Assembly (NCBI GenBank): GCA_023411645.1
Contig: JAEYON010000075.1
Span: forward strand, 1 to 10,623
From: Bacillota bacterium
GTDB taxonomy: Bacteria > Bacillota > Clostridia > Acetivibrionales > DTU013
Length of the DNA stretch: 10,623 nt
Direction: 5' to 3'
Each line of letters starts with the position of its first letter. The first letter of the stretch is position 1. Positions 1 through 5,664 of this stretch are shown in pieces. Below the pieces are notes generated by a model. That model was not told where the DNA came from. It worked only from the letters and a program-made list of their open reading frames with translations, and searched no databases. Made by a program: the position numbers and the translations under genes.

Positions 1-2
1 AT

Positions 3-86
3 ATCATAGAGAACTGCATCGTCGAATTTTTATCATATAGTAAAGATGGAAATGAATCCATGCTATCTATATATAGCCAGAATTGA
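3..86 (+). CDS. C-terminal tail of an unidentified gene, truncated by the window edge
   Basis: Frame 3 is open from the window edge to a TGA at 84-86 and encodes 27 residues ending in SMLSIYSQN. The main support is position: a strong intrinsic terminator begins about 20 bases after this stop, as expected at the end of a transcribed gene. The other two + frames hit stops within the first 40 bases. The fragment is too short to name. Because the region carries Rhs toxin debris, it could be the end of another small immunity-type or hypothetical protein, but that is a guess. Confidence 0.35.
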   Translation: MIENCIVEFLSYSKDGNESMLSIYSQN

Positions 87-106
87 ATTTAATAGTCATT
101 CGTATT

Positions 107-142
107 GAGCTTAGAACGTAAACCCTAAGCTCTTTTTGTTTT
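107..142 (+). terminator. Rho-independent terminator
   Basis: A perfect 8-bp stem, GAGCTTAG (107-114) with CTAAGCTC (125-132), closes a 10-base loop and is followed directly by TTTTTGTTTT. It terminates the gene whose tail ends at 86. The AT-rich sequence ends here and the GC-rich block begins just after. Confidence 0.8.
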
Positions 143-742
143 CCCCGGGTCATTCCTCCGCAGCATCATCCCTGGCTCCCATGTGTAGCGGCCTCCGCAG
201 TGCCTGTCGCATCTGTGCCGCCCGTGTTCCTGATACGGCCCGTCGCTCCGGTGAGCGTCTCTGTAAGCGGGCAGGCGCAGGAACACCCATCCAGGCAAGC
301 ATCTCAGCAGGCTGGATGATGCTGCCTGTCGGGTTGGTTCCCCTGCGCGGTAGTGTCCCTGCGGCATTGAAATTCGTCCCTGTGTGGTCATTTATTGAAA
401 ATCGTCCCACAATAATCTAAGTTGGGCGTGCCCGCGCTGCAGGCGAACCGCCGCAAACCATCGCCAGCAGCCTGCAAACCCGCGGGAGCCTGAACATTTG
501 CGGCTGGCCTGGCTTGCCGTTTCGCCGGAACAGCGCAGGGGATGCCCGAGTGTCCCGATAAACCTGTGTCCCAGTCCAGCATCCGACGGCTGGCATGAGC
601 GTAGCAACTTGGATTCATGCCGCCGTTCCACGCCCTTTGGTTCACTACCATGCCCTGAATGTAACCACGGCTACCCTATGCCGGTTACGGTCTTGTCTGC
701 TGGCTTTTGCGTTTCATAGCAGCGCTGTCTTGTTTTAATCGA
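138..742. other. GC-rich structured block, apparently non-coding
   Basis: About 600 bases with no recognisable gene. The block is clearly richer in G+C than either flank. Short open frames overlap on both strands, but none has a convincing ribosome site, a known motif or normal protein composition, as expected by chance in GC-rich DNA. It contains good hairpins. One pairs CGGC-T-GGCATGA (587-598) with TCATGCCGCCG (615-625), 11 bp with one bulged T and a 16-base loop. Another pairs GTAACC (661-666) with GGTTAC (683-688), with an inner GGC/GCC pair. It runs straight into the IS110 transposase stub, so it may be that element's non-coding end (where IS110 elements encode their bridge RNA) or debris of another element. 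Neither is proven. Confidence 0.45.
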
Positions 743-913
743 AAAAGGGGGGCATTCCACAGGGACTACAAAAAGAAAATATCCGAGGGCAAGACCAAGA
801 AGCAGGCCCTCAAATGCGTCATGCGTAGGCTGGTCAATATCATCTACGGCATGATGAAGAACAAGACGGAGTACAGGGAGCCGGACGCAAAAATGTTGAC
901 AGAAATCCAGTAG
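743..913 (+). pseudogene. IS110-family transposase, C-terminal remnant
   Basis: The frame ending at TAG 911-913 encodes KRGAFHRDYKKKISEGK, then KKQALKCVMRRLVNIIYGMM. This matches the helical C-terminal end of IS110/IS116/IS902 (Transposase_20) recombinases, whose usual pattern is YYxKKxxEGKxxxxALxxVxRRLxNxIYxM. Only about 55 residues remain of a protein normally 330-450 residues long. The N-terminal DEDD catalytic domain and most of the serine-containing C-terminal domain are missing. Similarity begins near 743-757, and the sequence upstream is the GC-rich block, so the gene was truncated by deletion or recombination. It cannot encode an active recombinase. Its last codons overlap the start of the repeated leader at 896. 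Confidence 0.75.
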
Positions 914-969
914 TATTTTCCTTATCAGTTTGATAAAATATTTTACGTAAAGGGAGCGTGTGAGTGTGG
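896..969 (+). repeat. Direct repeat, copy 1: leader of the coiled-coil gene
   Basis: These 74 bases align without gaps to 3197-3270 with about 11 differences, mostly transitions. The repeat contains the perfect 12-bp palindrome TAAAATATTTTA (934-945), then ACGTA, the ribosome site AGGGAG (951-956) and the first codons of the coiled-coil gene. The palindrome is unchanged in both copies although bases around it differ, which suggests a regulatory or structural role. No good -35/-10 pair was found. Confidence 0.7.
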
Positions 970-1229
970 AAGATAAAACATTTGAACTGTTGACCAAGAT
1001 GTACAGTGAATTCTCCAACCGGTTTGACGGTATGGAAAACAGGCTGAAAAAAGTTGAATCTTTGATAGAGAATGATGTGAAAAAAGACATAAGTGCGCTT
1101 TATGACGGTTACAAGCAGACTTATGAAGAAGTAGTGGACATTAAAAAAACCGTGAATGAAATTTCTTCAAAGGTTGAAAAACAAGATGTAGAAATCCGCG
1201 TCATAAAAGGTGGAGCAGCAAACGCTTGA
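960..1229 (+). CDS. Small coiled-coil protein, copy 1
   Basis: This 89-residue, soluble, highly charged protein has no signal peptide or membrane segment. It begins MSVEDKTFELLTKMY and is mostly heptad-rich helix (about residues 15-80), ending in the conserved VEKQDVEIRVIKGG. It belongs by appearance to a common clostridial family of short coiled-coil proteins that begin MSVE, carry an LxDGYKQ segment (here YDGYKQ, about residues 47-52) and end in VIKGG or similar. Their function is not known. The chosen start is GTG 960, three bases after AGGGAG. GTG 966 is in frame with better spacing (nine bases) and would remove two residues. A paralogue lies at 3261, with the Rhs cassette between them. 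A terminator-like hairpin follows. Confidence 0.75.
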   Translation: MSVEDKTFELLTKMYSEFSNRFDGMENRLKKVESLIENDVKKDISALYDGYKQTYEEVVDIKKTVNEISSKVEKQDVEIRVIKGGAANA

Positions 1230-1246
1230 TAGCATCAAACCACACA

Positions 1247-1276
1247 GGGGGCTTTTTGATAAAGCTCCCTTCTTGT
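1247..1276 (+). terminator. Probable terminator of coiled-coil copy 1
   Basis: GGGGGCTTT (1247-1255) pairs with AAAGCTCCC (1261-1269) over nine positions, one of them G-T, around a 5-base loop. The following T tract is poor (TTCTTGT). A similar AGGGGGC...AAAGCTCC hairpin follows copy 2, which supports a shared origin and function. Confidence 0.55.
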
Positions 1277-1278
1277 AC

Positions 1279-1339
1279 CTTGATAATACCGGCACTGTAA
1301 TGGTGCTGATTCATATGGATATTTAGCAATGCTATTTAG
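1279..1339 (+). pseudogene. Decayed Rhs core fragment
   Basis: Frame 1 at 1279-1302 reads LDNTGTVM, the usual clostridial Rhs motif (as in ALLDNTGTV...YDAFGN). A shift to frame 2 then gives IFSNAI (about 1319-1336), resembling the next motif, YDxFGNAI, before a TAG at 1337. The 15-25 residues that normally separate this from the YDSETG motif are missing. It is therefore a scrambled piece of Rhs core with a frameshift, a small deletion and a stop. Confidence 0.55.
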
Positions 1340-1954
1340 GAGTATGACAGCGAGACGGGGCTATATTACCTGAATGCGAGGTACTATGATTCGAAGATTG
1401 CACGCTTCTTGTCAGAAGATACGTATATGGGAAGCGCAAGCGATCCATTAAGTTTGAATCTTTATACGTATTGTGTGAATAATCCTATAAGATACTGGGA
1501 TCCGACAGGGCATGTTATGCAAGGAGATCTTGAAAGATTTGGTGAGGATTCAGATATATATAAAATTCTTGTAGACTTGGGTAATCAATGGACAGCTACA
1601 AAAGATAAAAAGGAAAGAGAACGATTACACGCACTTGCAAATCATATAAGAAATAACGATATCACAGTATTAGATAATAAGGACGTGGTTTTTTCTAATA
1701 AAAATGCCGTCTGGAAAAATGTTGGAGGAGATGTAAATTTAGTAGTCAAAGCAGCAACAACCCAAGCTGCTGCTTGCAGATCACAAAAAGATACTCAAGA
1801 TCTGAAAAAGTCTCCTAATGATCGAATTCTGACTCAGGTACTCCCACATAACAATAAAATAGATTTAACATCTAGTGAACTTGCATTCCTTTACCTCATT
1901 GATCCTCATGGTGTTAGGGACTATTTATCATCTTTTGGTTCGAAAGACAAGTGA
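1340..1954 (+). pseudogene. Rhs core tip plus first part of toxin-type C-terminal extension
   Basis: From 1340 the frame reads EYDSETGLYYLNARYYDSK, then IARFLSEDTY, SLNLYTYCVNNP and NPIRYWDPTGH. These are the hallmark motifs of the Rhs-repeat-associated core, ending in the DPxG boundary after which polymorphic toxin domains vary. The rest of the roughly 1000-residue-plus Rhs protein, with its secretion signal and YD repeats, is absent, so this is an orphan tip. After the boundary (about 1513) comes a polar helical stretch with KERERLHALANHIR, then FLYLIDPHGVRDYL, both of a kind seen in clostridial Rhs C-termini. TGA 1952-1954 ends the frame, but the same frame stays open on the other side, so a nonsense mutation is likely. 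TTG 1409 could serve as a start only by chance. Confidence 0.8.
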
Positions 1955-1981
1955 GAGAAAAATACACAATTAAGGGCAGAA

Positions 1982-2440
1982 GTGTTTGAAATGTTAACTG
2001 GGAGTAAACCAACTAATTATAAGCATGTTTTATTTGGTGGTTGGCAAGTAACTGATACTAAGCAGGGCGACTTATTGTCCAGTATAAAAGCTGATGCGGA
2101 TTTTATGCTAGATAGAGGTGCCAATTACCCAGATGACTTGATCTCATTAATAGAACCAGCAGCAATAATTACAATGGCAGGAGTTGCAGCAGCAGAGCTC
2201 GGAGTATTCTTCGCTGGGGTTGAAGTTTTTGGATTTAGAAATGCTGTAACAATGTACACACATGGCGTACTTAATTATAATCTAAGCCACTATAATAGCA
2301 TTACTCAAAATAGCAATAACGTTGGTATTAGAATAGATACTATAAATGACATTGCCTCATATGGGAAAAATTTGGGCAAGAATGGCCAGCTATTTTTAAC
2401 TAATAAAGATGCTATCAAAGGGCAGATAGCCCGGGTGTAG
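1982..2440 (+). pseudogene. Middle part of the Rhs C-terminal toxin region
   Basis: This lies in the same frame as the preceding segment, separated only by TGA 1952-1954. Nine sense codons follow the stop before GTG 1982. The 152 residues run from MFEMLTGSKPTNYKHVLFGG through an alanine-rich hydrophobic stretch (IEPAAIITMAGVAAAEL), possibly a pre-toxin or translocation segment, to YTHGVLNYNLSHYNSI and GKNGQLFLTNKDAIKG. There is no convincing ribosome site at 1982, so it is best read as part of one broken gene. Frame 2 ends at TAG 2438-2440, but the protein sense continues in frame 1 from about 2422. Losing one G from AAA GGG(G)CA GAT would explain the change. The HGV...NxI...GI...GQLFLT pattern faintly recalls ADP-ribosyltransferase-like toxins, but no catalytic set is certain. 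Confidence 0.6.
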
Positions 2441-2628
2441 TATTAACCACAGTTGATTTAACTAATAAAAATGTAAGGCTGCCAACTTCAGGCAATGAAT
2501 ATTTTATTCCTGGCGGTTATACTAGTGGTGGTGCACCGGAAATTGTTATTGACCCAATTAATGTTTATAAAGATTCAGGTGTTTCAATACAGTTCTTTTT
2601 CAAAAATAAATATGGATGGTGGAGATAT
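2425..2628 (+). pseudogene. C-terminal end of the Rhs toxin region, shifted frame
   Basis: Frame 1 from 2425 reads DSPGVVLTTVDLTNKNVRLP, then a turn-rich segment with YFIPGGYTSGGAPEIVIDP and DSGVSIQFFFKN. It has the even composition of a real beta-rich protein domain, while the other frames here look random. It continues naturally from KDAIKG in frame 2 if a single base was lost near 2420-2424. No stop separates it from the next ORF in the same frame, so the toxin's own stop codon cannot be located. Confidence 0.5.
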
Positions 2629-3117
2629 ATGGACAGAAAGTTATATTGTTGTGAAATATGGCCCCATAAAAAAGTGTTTATTGAGGAAAACGAATATGAA
2701 ATTTGTATTTCTCCCAAAATTGATGGTAATGCAGAGGGGACGTCAATACAGTATCATGGAGCAATAATTAGAGATAACATGATTATGAGGCTTGGTTTTA
2801 TTAATAAGATGCTTTCACTTAAACAAGCAGATCATTTAATAATAAGCTTTGAGGAAAAAATCCGAAATATTTTACGATCAAAAGTGACATGGATCGCTAA
2901 TGCAACTGACAATGGTACCGTAAAGATTTGGTATTATGAAGAAAATGATAAAATGGTTAACACTTATGAAGGGGATAAAAGGAGATATCCCCCTTTACGT
3001 TTTGCTATCACGGTGATAAATATAAATCCTTTAGATGAAGAACAAAGTAATTTGCTTAGAGAGGAACTGGAAAATATGGTTATAGAATGGATAGGAAAAG
3101 TCCTACAAACAGTTTAA
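2629..3117 (+). CDS. Hypothetical protein, candidate immunity protein of the Rhs toxin
   Basis: The gene encodes 162 residues from ATG 2629 (MDRKLYCCEIWPHKK) to ENMVIEWIGKVLQTV. GGTGGAG at 2618-2624 ends four bases before the ATG, somewhat close but usable. No signal peptide or membrane helix is seen. The protein is a polar alpha/beta type with regularly alternating strands (VKIWYYEEND, LRFAITVIN) and a C-terminal amphipathic helix. I do not recognise the family. A small cytoplasmic protein immediately after an Rhs C-terminal toxin is normally the cognate immunity protein, and that is the basis of the assignment. It is intact while the toxin is broken, the expected decay order. The frame is open without a stop into the preceding toxin fragment, so the start is inferred. 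Confidence 0.6.
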   Translation: MDRKLYCCEIWPHKKVFIEENEYEICISPKIDGNAEGTSIQYHGAIIRDNMIMRLGFINKMLSLKQADHLIISFEEKIRNILRSKVTWIANATDNGTVKIWYYEENDKMVNTYEGDKRRYPPLRFAITVININPLDEEQSNLLREELENMVIEWIGKVLQTV

Positions 3118-3196
3118 ACGGGAGGTTATCTCAACTACAAGAATAGGCTGCTACATACCGGCTGCCCGGATTGAAATAGCTAAAATCTTCATAATA

Positions 3197-3270
3197 TAGA
3201 CAGAAATCATGTGGTGTTTTCTTTGTCGGTCTGATAAAATATTTTACGTAGAGGGAGTGTGTGAGTGTGG
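3197..3270 (+). repeat. Direct repeat, copy 2: leader of the coiled-coil gene
   Basis: Second copy of the 74-base leader at 896-969, ungapped and about 85 percent identical by eye. It has the same palindrome TAAAATATTTTA (3235-3246), the ribosome site GAGGGAG and the GTGAGTGTGG start. The two copies are 2301 bases apart in the same orientation and bracket the Rhs toxin/immunity cassette. Confidence 0.7.
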
Positions 3271-3500
3271 AGAAAGTATTGAATGAAATCCTTGAAAAGT
3301 TATATGATTTGGAAAGAAAGACCGATACTGGGTTTGCGGCTGTCAACGAAAGAATCGGTATGCTGGATCGGCAATTGAACAAAAAAATAGATGGCATAAC
3401 CGAGGTGGTCGCCAAGACAATGGAGGATATCACCGAATTGAAATCAGCGGTTGAAAAACAGCAAGTAGAAATTCGTGTCATAAAAGGTGGCATGGCCTAA
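3261..3500 (+). CDS. Small coiled-coil protein, copy 2
   Basis: This 79-residue paralogue of the protein at 960 shares the MSVE start and the C-terminal VEKQxVEIRVIKGG. The middle differs: VLNEILEKLYDLERKTDTGF and RIGMLDRQLNKKIDGI form a heptad-rich helix over about residues 4-70, and the LxDGYKQ segment is missing. It is cytoplasmic and charged, with no catalytic motif, and its function is unknown. GTG 3261 follows GAGGGAG closely. GTG 3267 is an alternative two codons in. A terminator lies about 30 bases downstream, so it is probably a single-gene transcript read from its own repeated leader. The strong drift between copies outside the leader and C-terminus suggests an old duplication, or independent capture of two family members. 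Confidence 0.75.
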   Translation: MSVEKVLNEILEKLYDLERKTDTGFAAVNERIGMLDRQLNKKIDGITEVVAKTMEDITELKSAVEKQQVEIRVIKGGMA

Positions 3501-3532
3501 AAACGAGCTATATATTTACTAATGTGATTAAC

Positions 3533-3565
3533 AGGAGGGGGCGAGGCAAAGCTCCTCTTTTTTAT
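3533..3565 (+). terminator. Rho-independent terminator of coiled-coil copy 2
   Basis: GGAGGGGGC (3534-3542) can pair with GCTCCTC (3551-3557), with a bulge or wobble pairs, or GAGG (3543-3546) with CCTC (3554-3557). Either is followed by TTTTTTTATTT. It shares the AGGGGGC...AAAGCTCC core with the hairpin after copy 1 and marks the end of the decayed accessory region. Confidence 0.65.
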
Positions 3566-3687
3566 TTACGCGCGGCTGTTGTGGCGCGACCTTTGTGATA
3601 TAACCTTCATTTACAAACTATGCTATGACAAAATTACCTGCTTCATTCATCCAACCCCCAATTTAAATGAAATCAAGCATATCTGTC

Positions 3688-3715
3688 TTAACATCTCAGC
3701 TAATACTGGTATAAT
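3688..3715 (+). promoter_or_regulatory. Sigma-A-type promoter with extended -10, for the ABC exporter
   Basis: TTAACA (3688-3693) is a 5/6 match to the -35 consensus. TATAAT (3710-3715) is a perfect -10 at a 16-base spacing, preceded by TG-G (3707-3709), an extended -10. It lies about 55 bases upstream of the ATG at 3770, leaving a short AT-rich leader. The rest of 3566-3769 shows no gene. Confidence 0.7.
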
Positions 3716-3769
3716 AGATAAGGATAAATAAAATTCAATATACTTCATACATTACAAAGTGAGGAAAAC

Positions 3770-5506
3770 ATGAAAAACATCCTGCGGCTTATCAAATATG
3801 CAAAACCATACTGGAACCTGCTCATCATTTCCGGCATCAGCATTATTGCTATTACTCTGCTGAATCTGGTCAGCCCTTGGATGATTACACGGTTGATAGA
3901 AATTCTGACGGGCGACTTCACCGAAGCGTCAATGGGAGCGATCGGCAGTATTGCGATTATCATCGGAGCCACCTTAATTCTGAAGATCGTGTTTAGGTTC
4001 CTCAACAATTATTTGGGACACAGAGCAGCATGGAATCTCGTGGCTGACATGAGAGTGCAGGTATATGACCATATGCAGAAGCTGTCCCTACGGTATTATC
4101 AGGACAAGCAGACGGGGCAGCTGATGTCCAGAACGATTAACGATACTGCGACATTTGAGCTGCTGATCGCCCATGCCGTACCTGAGCTGTTATCGAACAT
4201 TCTGGTAGTAATCGGTGTTGCCGTCATTCTGTTTTCAATGAATGTTTATCTGGCCTTGCTGACATTGATACCGGTTCCCTTTTTATTTGCCGGAAGCTGG
4301 TTGTTTATAAAGAGAATCAGGCCTAATTTCCGGACGGCCCAGGGAAATCTGGCTGAATTGAATGCTACGATGCAGGACAATATTTCCGGTATGAAGGAGA
4401 TACAGATATTCAACCAACAGGGAAGAGAAAAGTCGCACATCAGAAAAAAGGCACAAAGCTATACATCGGCCATCCTTCACGCGCTAAAGCTATCTGCTGT
4501 GTTTCATCCGGCAGTTGAGGCTATCAGTTCCTTTGGCACCGTCATTGTGGTTTTCTTCGGCAGCAGGCTTGCGCTGGGCGGAAGCCTTACAGTGTCGGAG
4601 ATTGTTGGTTTCCTGCTTTATCTGAATTTATTTTATACTCCGATCAGCGCACTGGCCAGAGTTATTGAGGACTTGCAGCAGGCTATTGCCGGAGCTGACA
4701 GGGTTTTTGAAGTGATGGACACGGAGCCGGATATAAAGGACAGCCCGAGTGCAGTAAATTTAACCACATGCAAAGGTGAGATCACTTTTGATGATGTCAG
4801 CTTCAGCTATATTGATAATATTTCAGTGCTTCAGAACATCAGCTTCAGTGCTGAGCCGGGTAAAATGGTGGCGTTGGTGGGACCGACAGGGGTCGGTAAG
4901 ACAACGATAATTAGTCTGATCGCGCGTTTTTATGATCCGGAAGAGGGCAGGATTTTACTGGACGGCAGGGATTTGAAGGATATAACGCTATCATCGCTCA
5001 GAAACCAGATCAGCATTGTATTGCAGGACATATTCCTTTTTAACGGTTCAGTAGCTGATAATATTGCCTACGGCTGTAAAGAGGCTACAATGGAGGAAAT
5101 TATTCGTGCTGCAAAGATAGCCCGTGCACACGAATTTATTGCTGAAATGCCGGAGGGTTATGATACTGTGATCGGTGAGCGCGGAGTCAAGCTGTCAGGA
5201 GGACAGAAGCAGCGCCTTTCTATCGCCAGGGCAGTACTGCGCAACGCTCCTATACTGATTTTTGACGAGGCTACCGCCGCAGTGGATGTTGAGACAGAAG
5301 AGAAAATACAGCAGGCGATACAGGAGCTCGCAGAGAGCCGGACGATTATTGTGGTTGCCCATAGGCTATCGACGGTAAAGCGTGCCGATAAGATTCTTGT
5401 CATTCACAATGGAAAAATTGTAGAATCAGGAAACCATTCCGAATTACTAGCGTATAATGGTATGTACAAGCAGCTTTGTGACATCCAGTTCAAAAATCGG
5501 GAGTAG
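3770..5506 (+). CDS. ABC exporter half-transporter (membrane domain fused to ATPase)
   Basis: This 578-residue protein is full length for a type IV (MsbA/BmrA/LmrA-like) exporter. The N-terminal ABC membrane domain (about residues 1-320) has six hydrophobic helices, starting around 15-40 and 55-80, and the coupling segment MQKLSLRYYQDKQTGQLMSR. The C-terminal ATPase has Walker A GPTGVGKTT (371-379), Q-loop Q419, signature LSGGQ (475-479), Walker B ILIFDEA with catalytic E500, and switch H531. All catalytic residues are present, so it can work as a homodimer. AGTGAGG (3758-3764) is well spaced before the ATG. No partner half-transporter is next to it, also favouring a homodimer. The substrate (lipid, drug or peptide) cannot be read from sequence. 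There is no C39 peptidase domain. About 160 bases separate it from the next gene, so it is probably a separate unit. Confidence 0.93.
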   Translation: MKNILRLIKYAKPYWNLLIISGISIIAITLLNLVSPWMITRLIEILTGDFTEASMGAIGSIAIIIGATLILKIVFRFLNNYLGHRAAWNLVADMRVQVYDHMQKLSLRYYQDKQTGQLMSRTINDTATFELLIAHAVPELLSNILVVIGVAVILFSMNVYLALLTLIPVPFLFAGSWLFIKRIRPNFRTAQGNLAELNATMQDNISGMKEIQIFNQQGREKSHIRKKAQSYTSAILHALKLSAVFHPAVEAISSFGTVIVVFFGSRLALGGSLTVSEIVGFLLYLNLFYTPISALARVIEDLQQAIAGADRVFEVMDTEPDIKDSPSAVNLTTCKGEITFDDVSFSYIDNISVLQNISFSAEPGKMVALVGPTGVGKTTIISLIARFYDPEEGRILLDGRDLKDITLSSLRNQISIVLQDIFLFNGSVADNIAYGCKEATMEEIIRAAKIARAHEFIAEMPEGYDTVIGERGVKLSGGQKQRLSIARAVLRNAPILIFDEATAAVDVETEEKIQQAIQELAESRTIIVVAHRLSTVKRADKILVIHNGKIVESGNHSELLAYNGMYKQLCDIQFKNRE

Positions 5507-5664
5507 TTTCGCAATTGAAAGTATCCTGTATTTGACGGTGTTTAGAATAAATATTTTTAAATAAATGGAACATTGTACAAAAAATTCAGTCTAAACGATT
5601 GATGAATACTAGCGTATGCGTTTTGAAGTTTGTATATAAGCTACATAAAGGAGCATGAGCAACC

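Noticed and set aside
125..651. Several overlapping minus-strand frames in the GC-rich block
   Set aside because: They overlap each other in different frames, have random-looking Arg/Cys/Ala/Gly-rich composition, and show no ribosome site or motif. High G+C alone leaves such frames open.
671..1090. 139-residue minus-strand frame across the IS110 stub and coiled-coil copy 1
   Set aside because: It runs antisense to the better-supported + frames and starts inside the coiled-coil gene. A similar minus frame at 3131-3493 exists only because the leader is repeated.
1952..1954. Stop-codon readthrough or selenocysteine at the in-frame TGA
   Set aside because: No SECIS-like hairpin follows directly, no selenoprotein family fits, and a second lesion nearby points to simple gene decay.
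2414..2425. Programmed -1 frameshift at ATC AAA GGG CAG
   Set aside because: The heptamer phase does not fit X-XXY-YYZ for the incoming frame, no clear downstream stimulator was seen, and the gene already carries a nonsense codon.
2495..2767. 90-residue + frame between the toxin end and the candidate immunity gene
   Set aside because: It is a shadow of frame 1, which has clear protein-like sequence over the same bases. Its product is unnaturally rich in Leu, Val and Lys, with no ribosome site.
5532..5562. Promoter before the MacB-type cluster (TTGACG plus an AT-rich -10)
   Set aside because: The -35-like hexamer is good, but no -10 hexamer sits at 16-18 bases with a convincing match. A promoter is likely within 5507-5664 but could not be placed.
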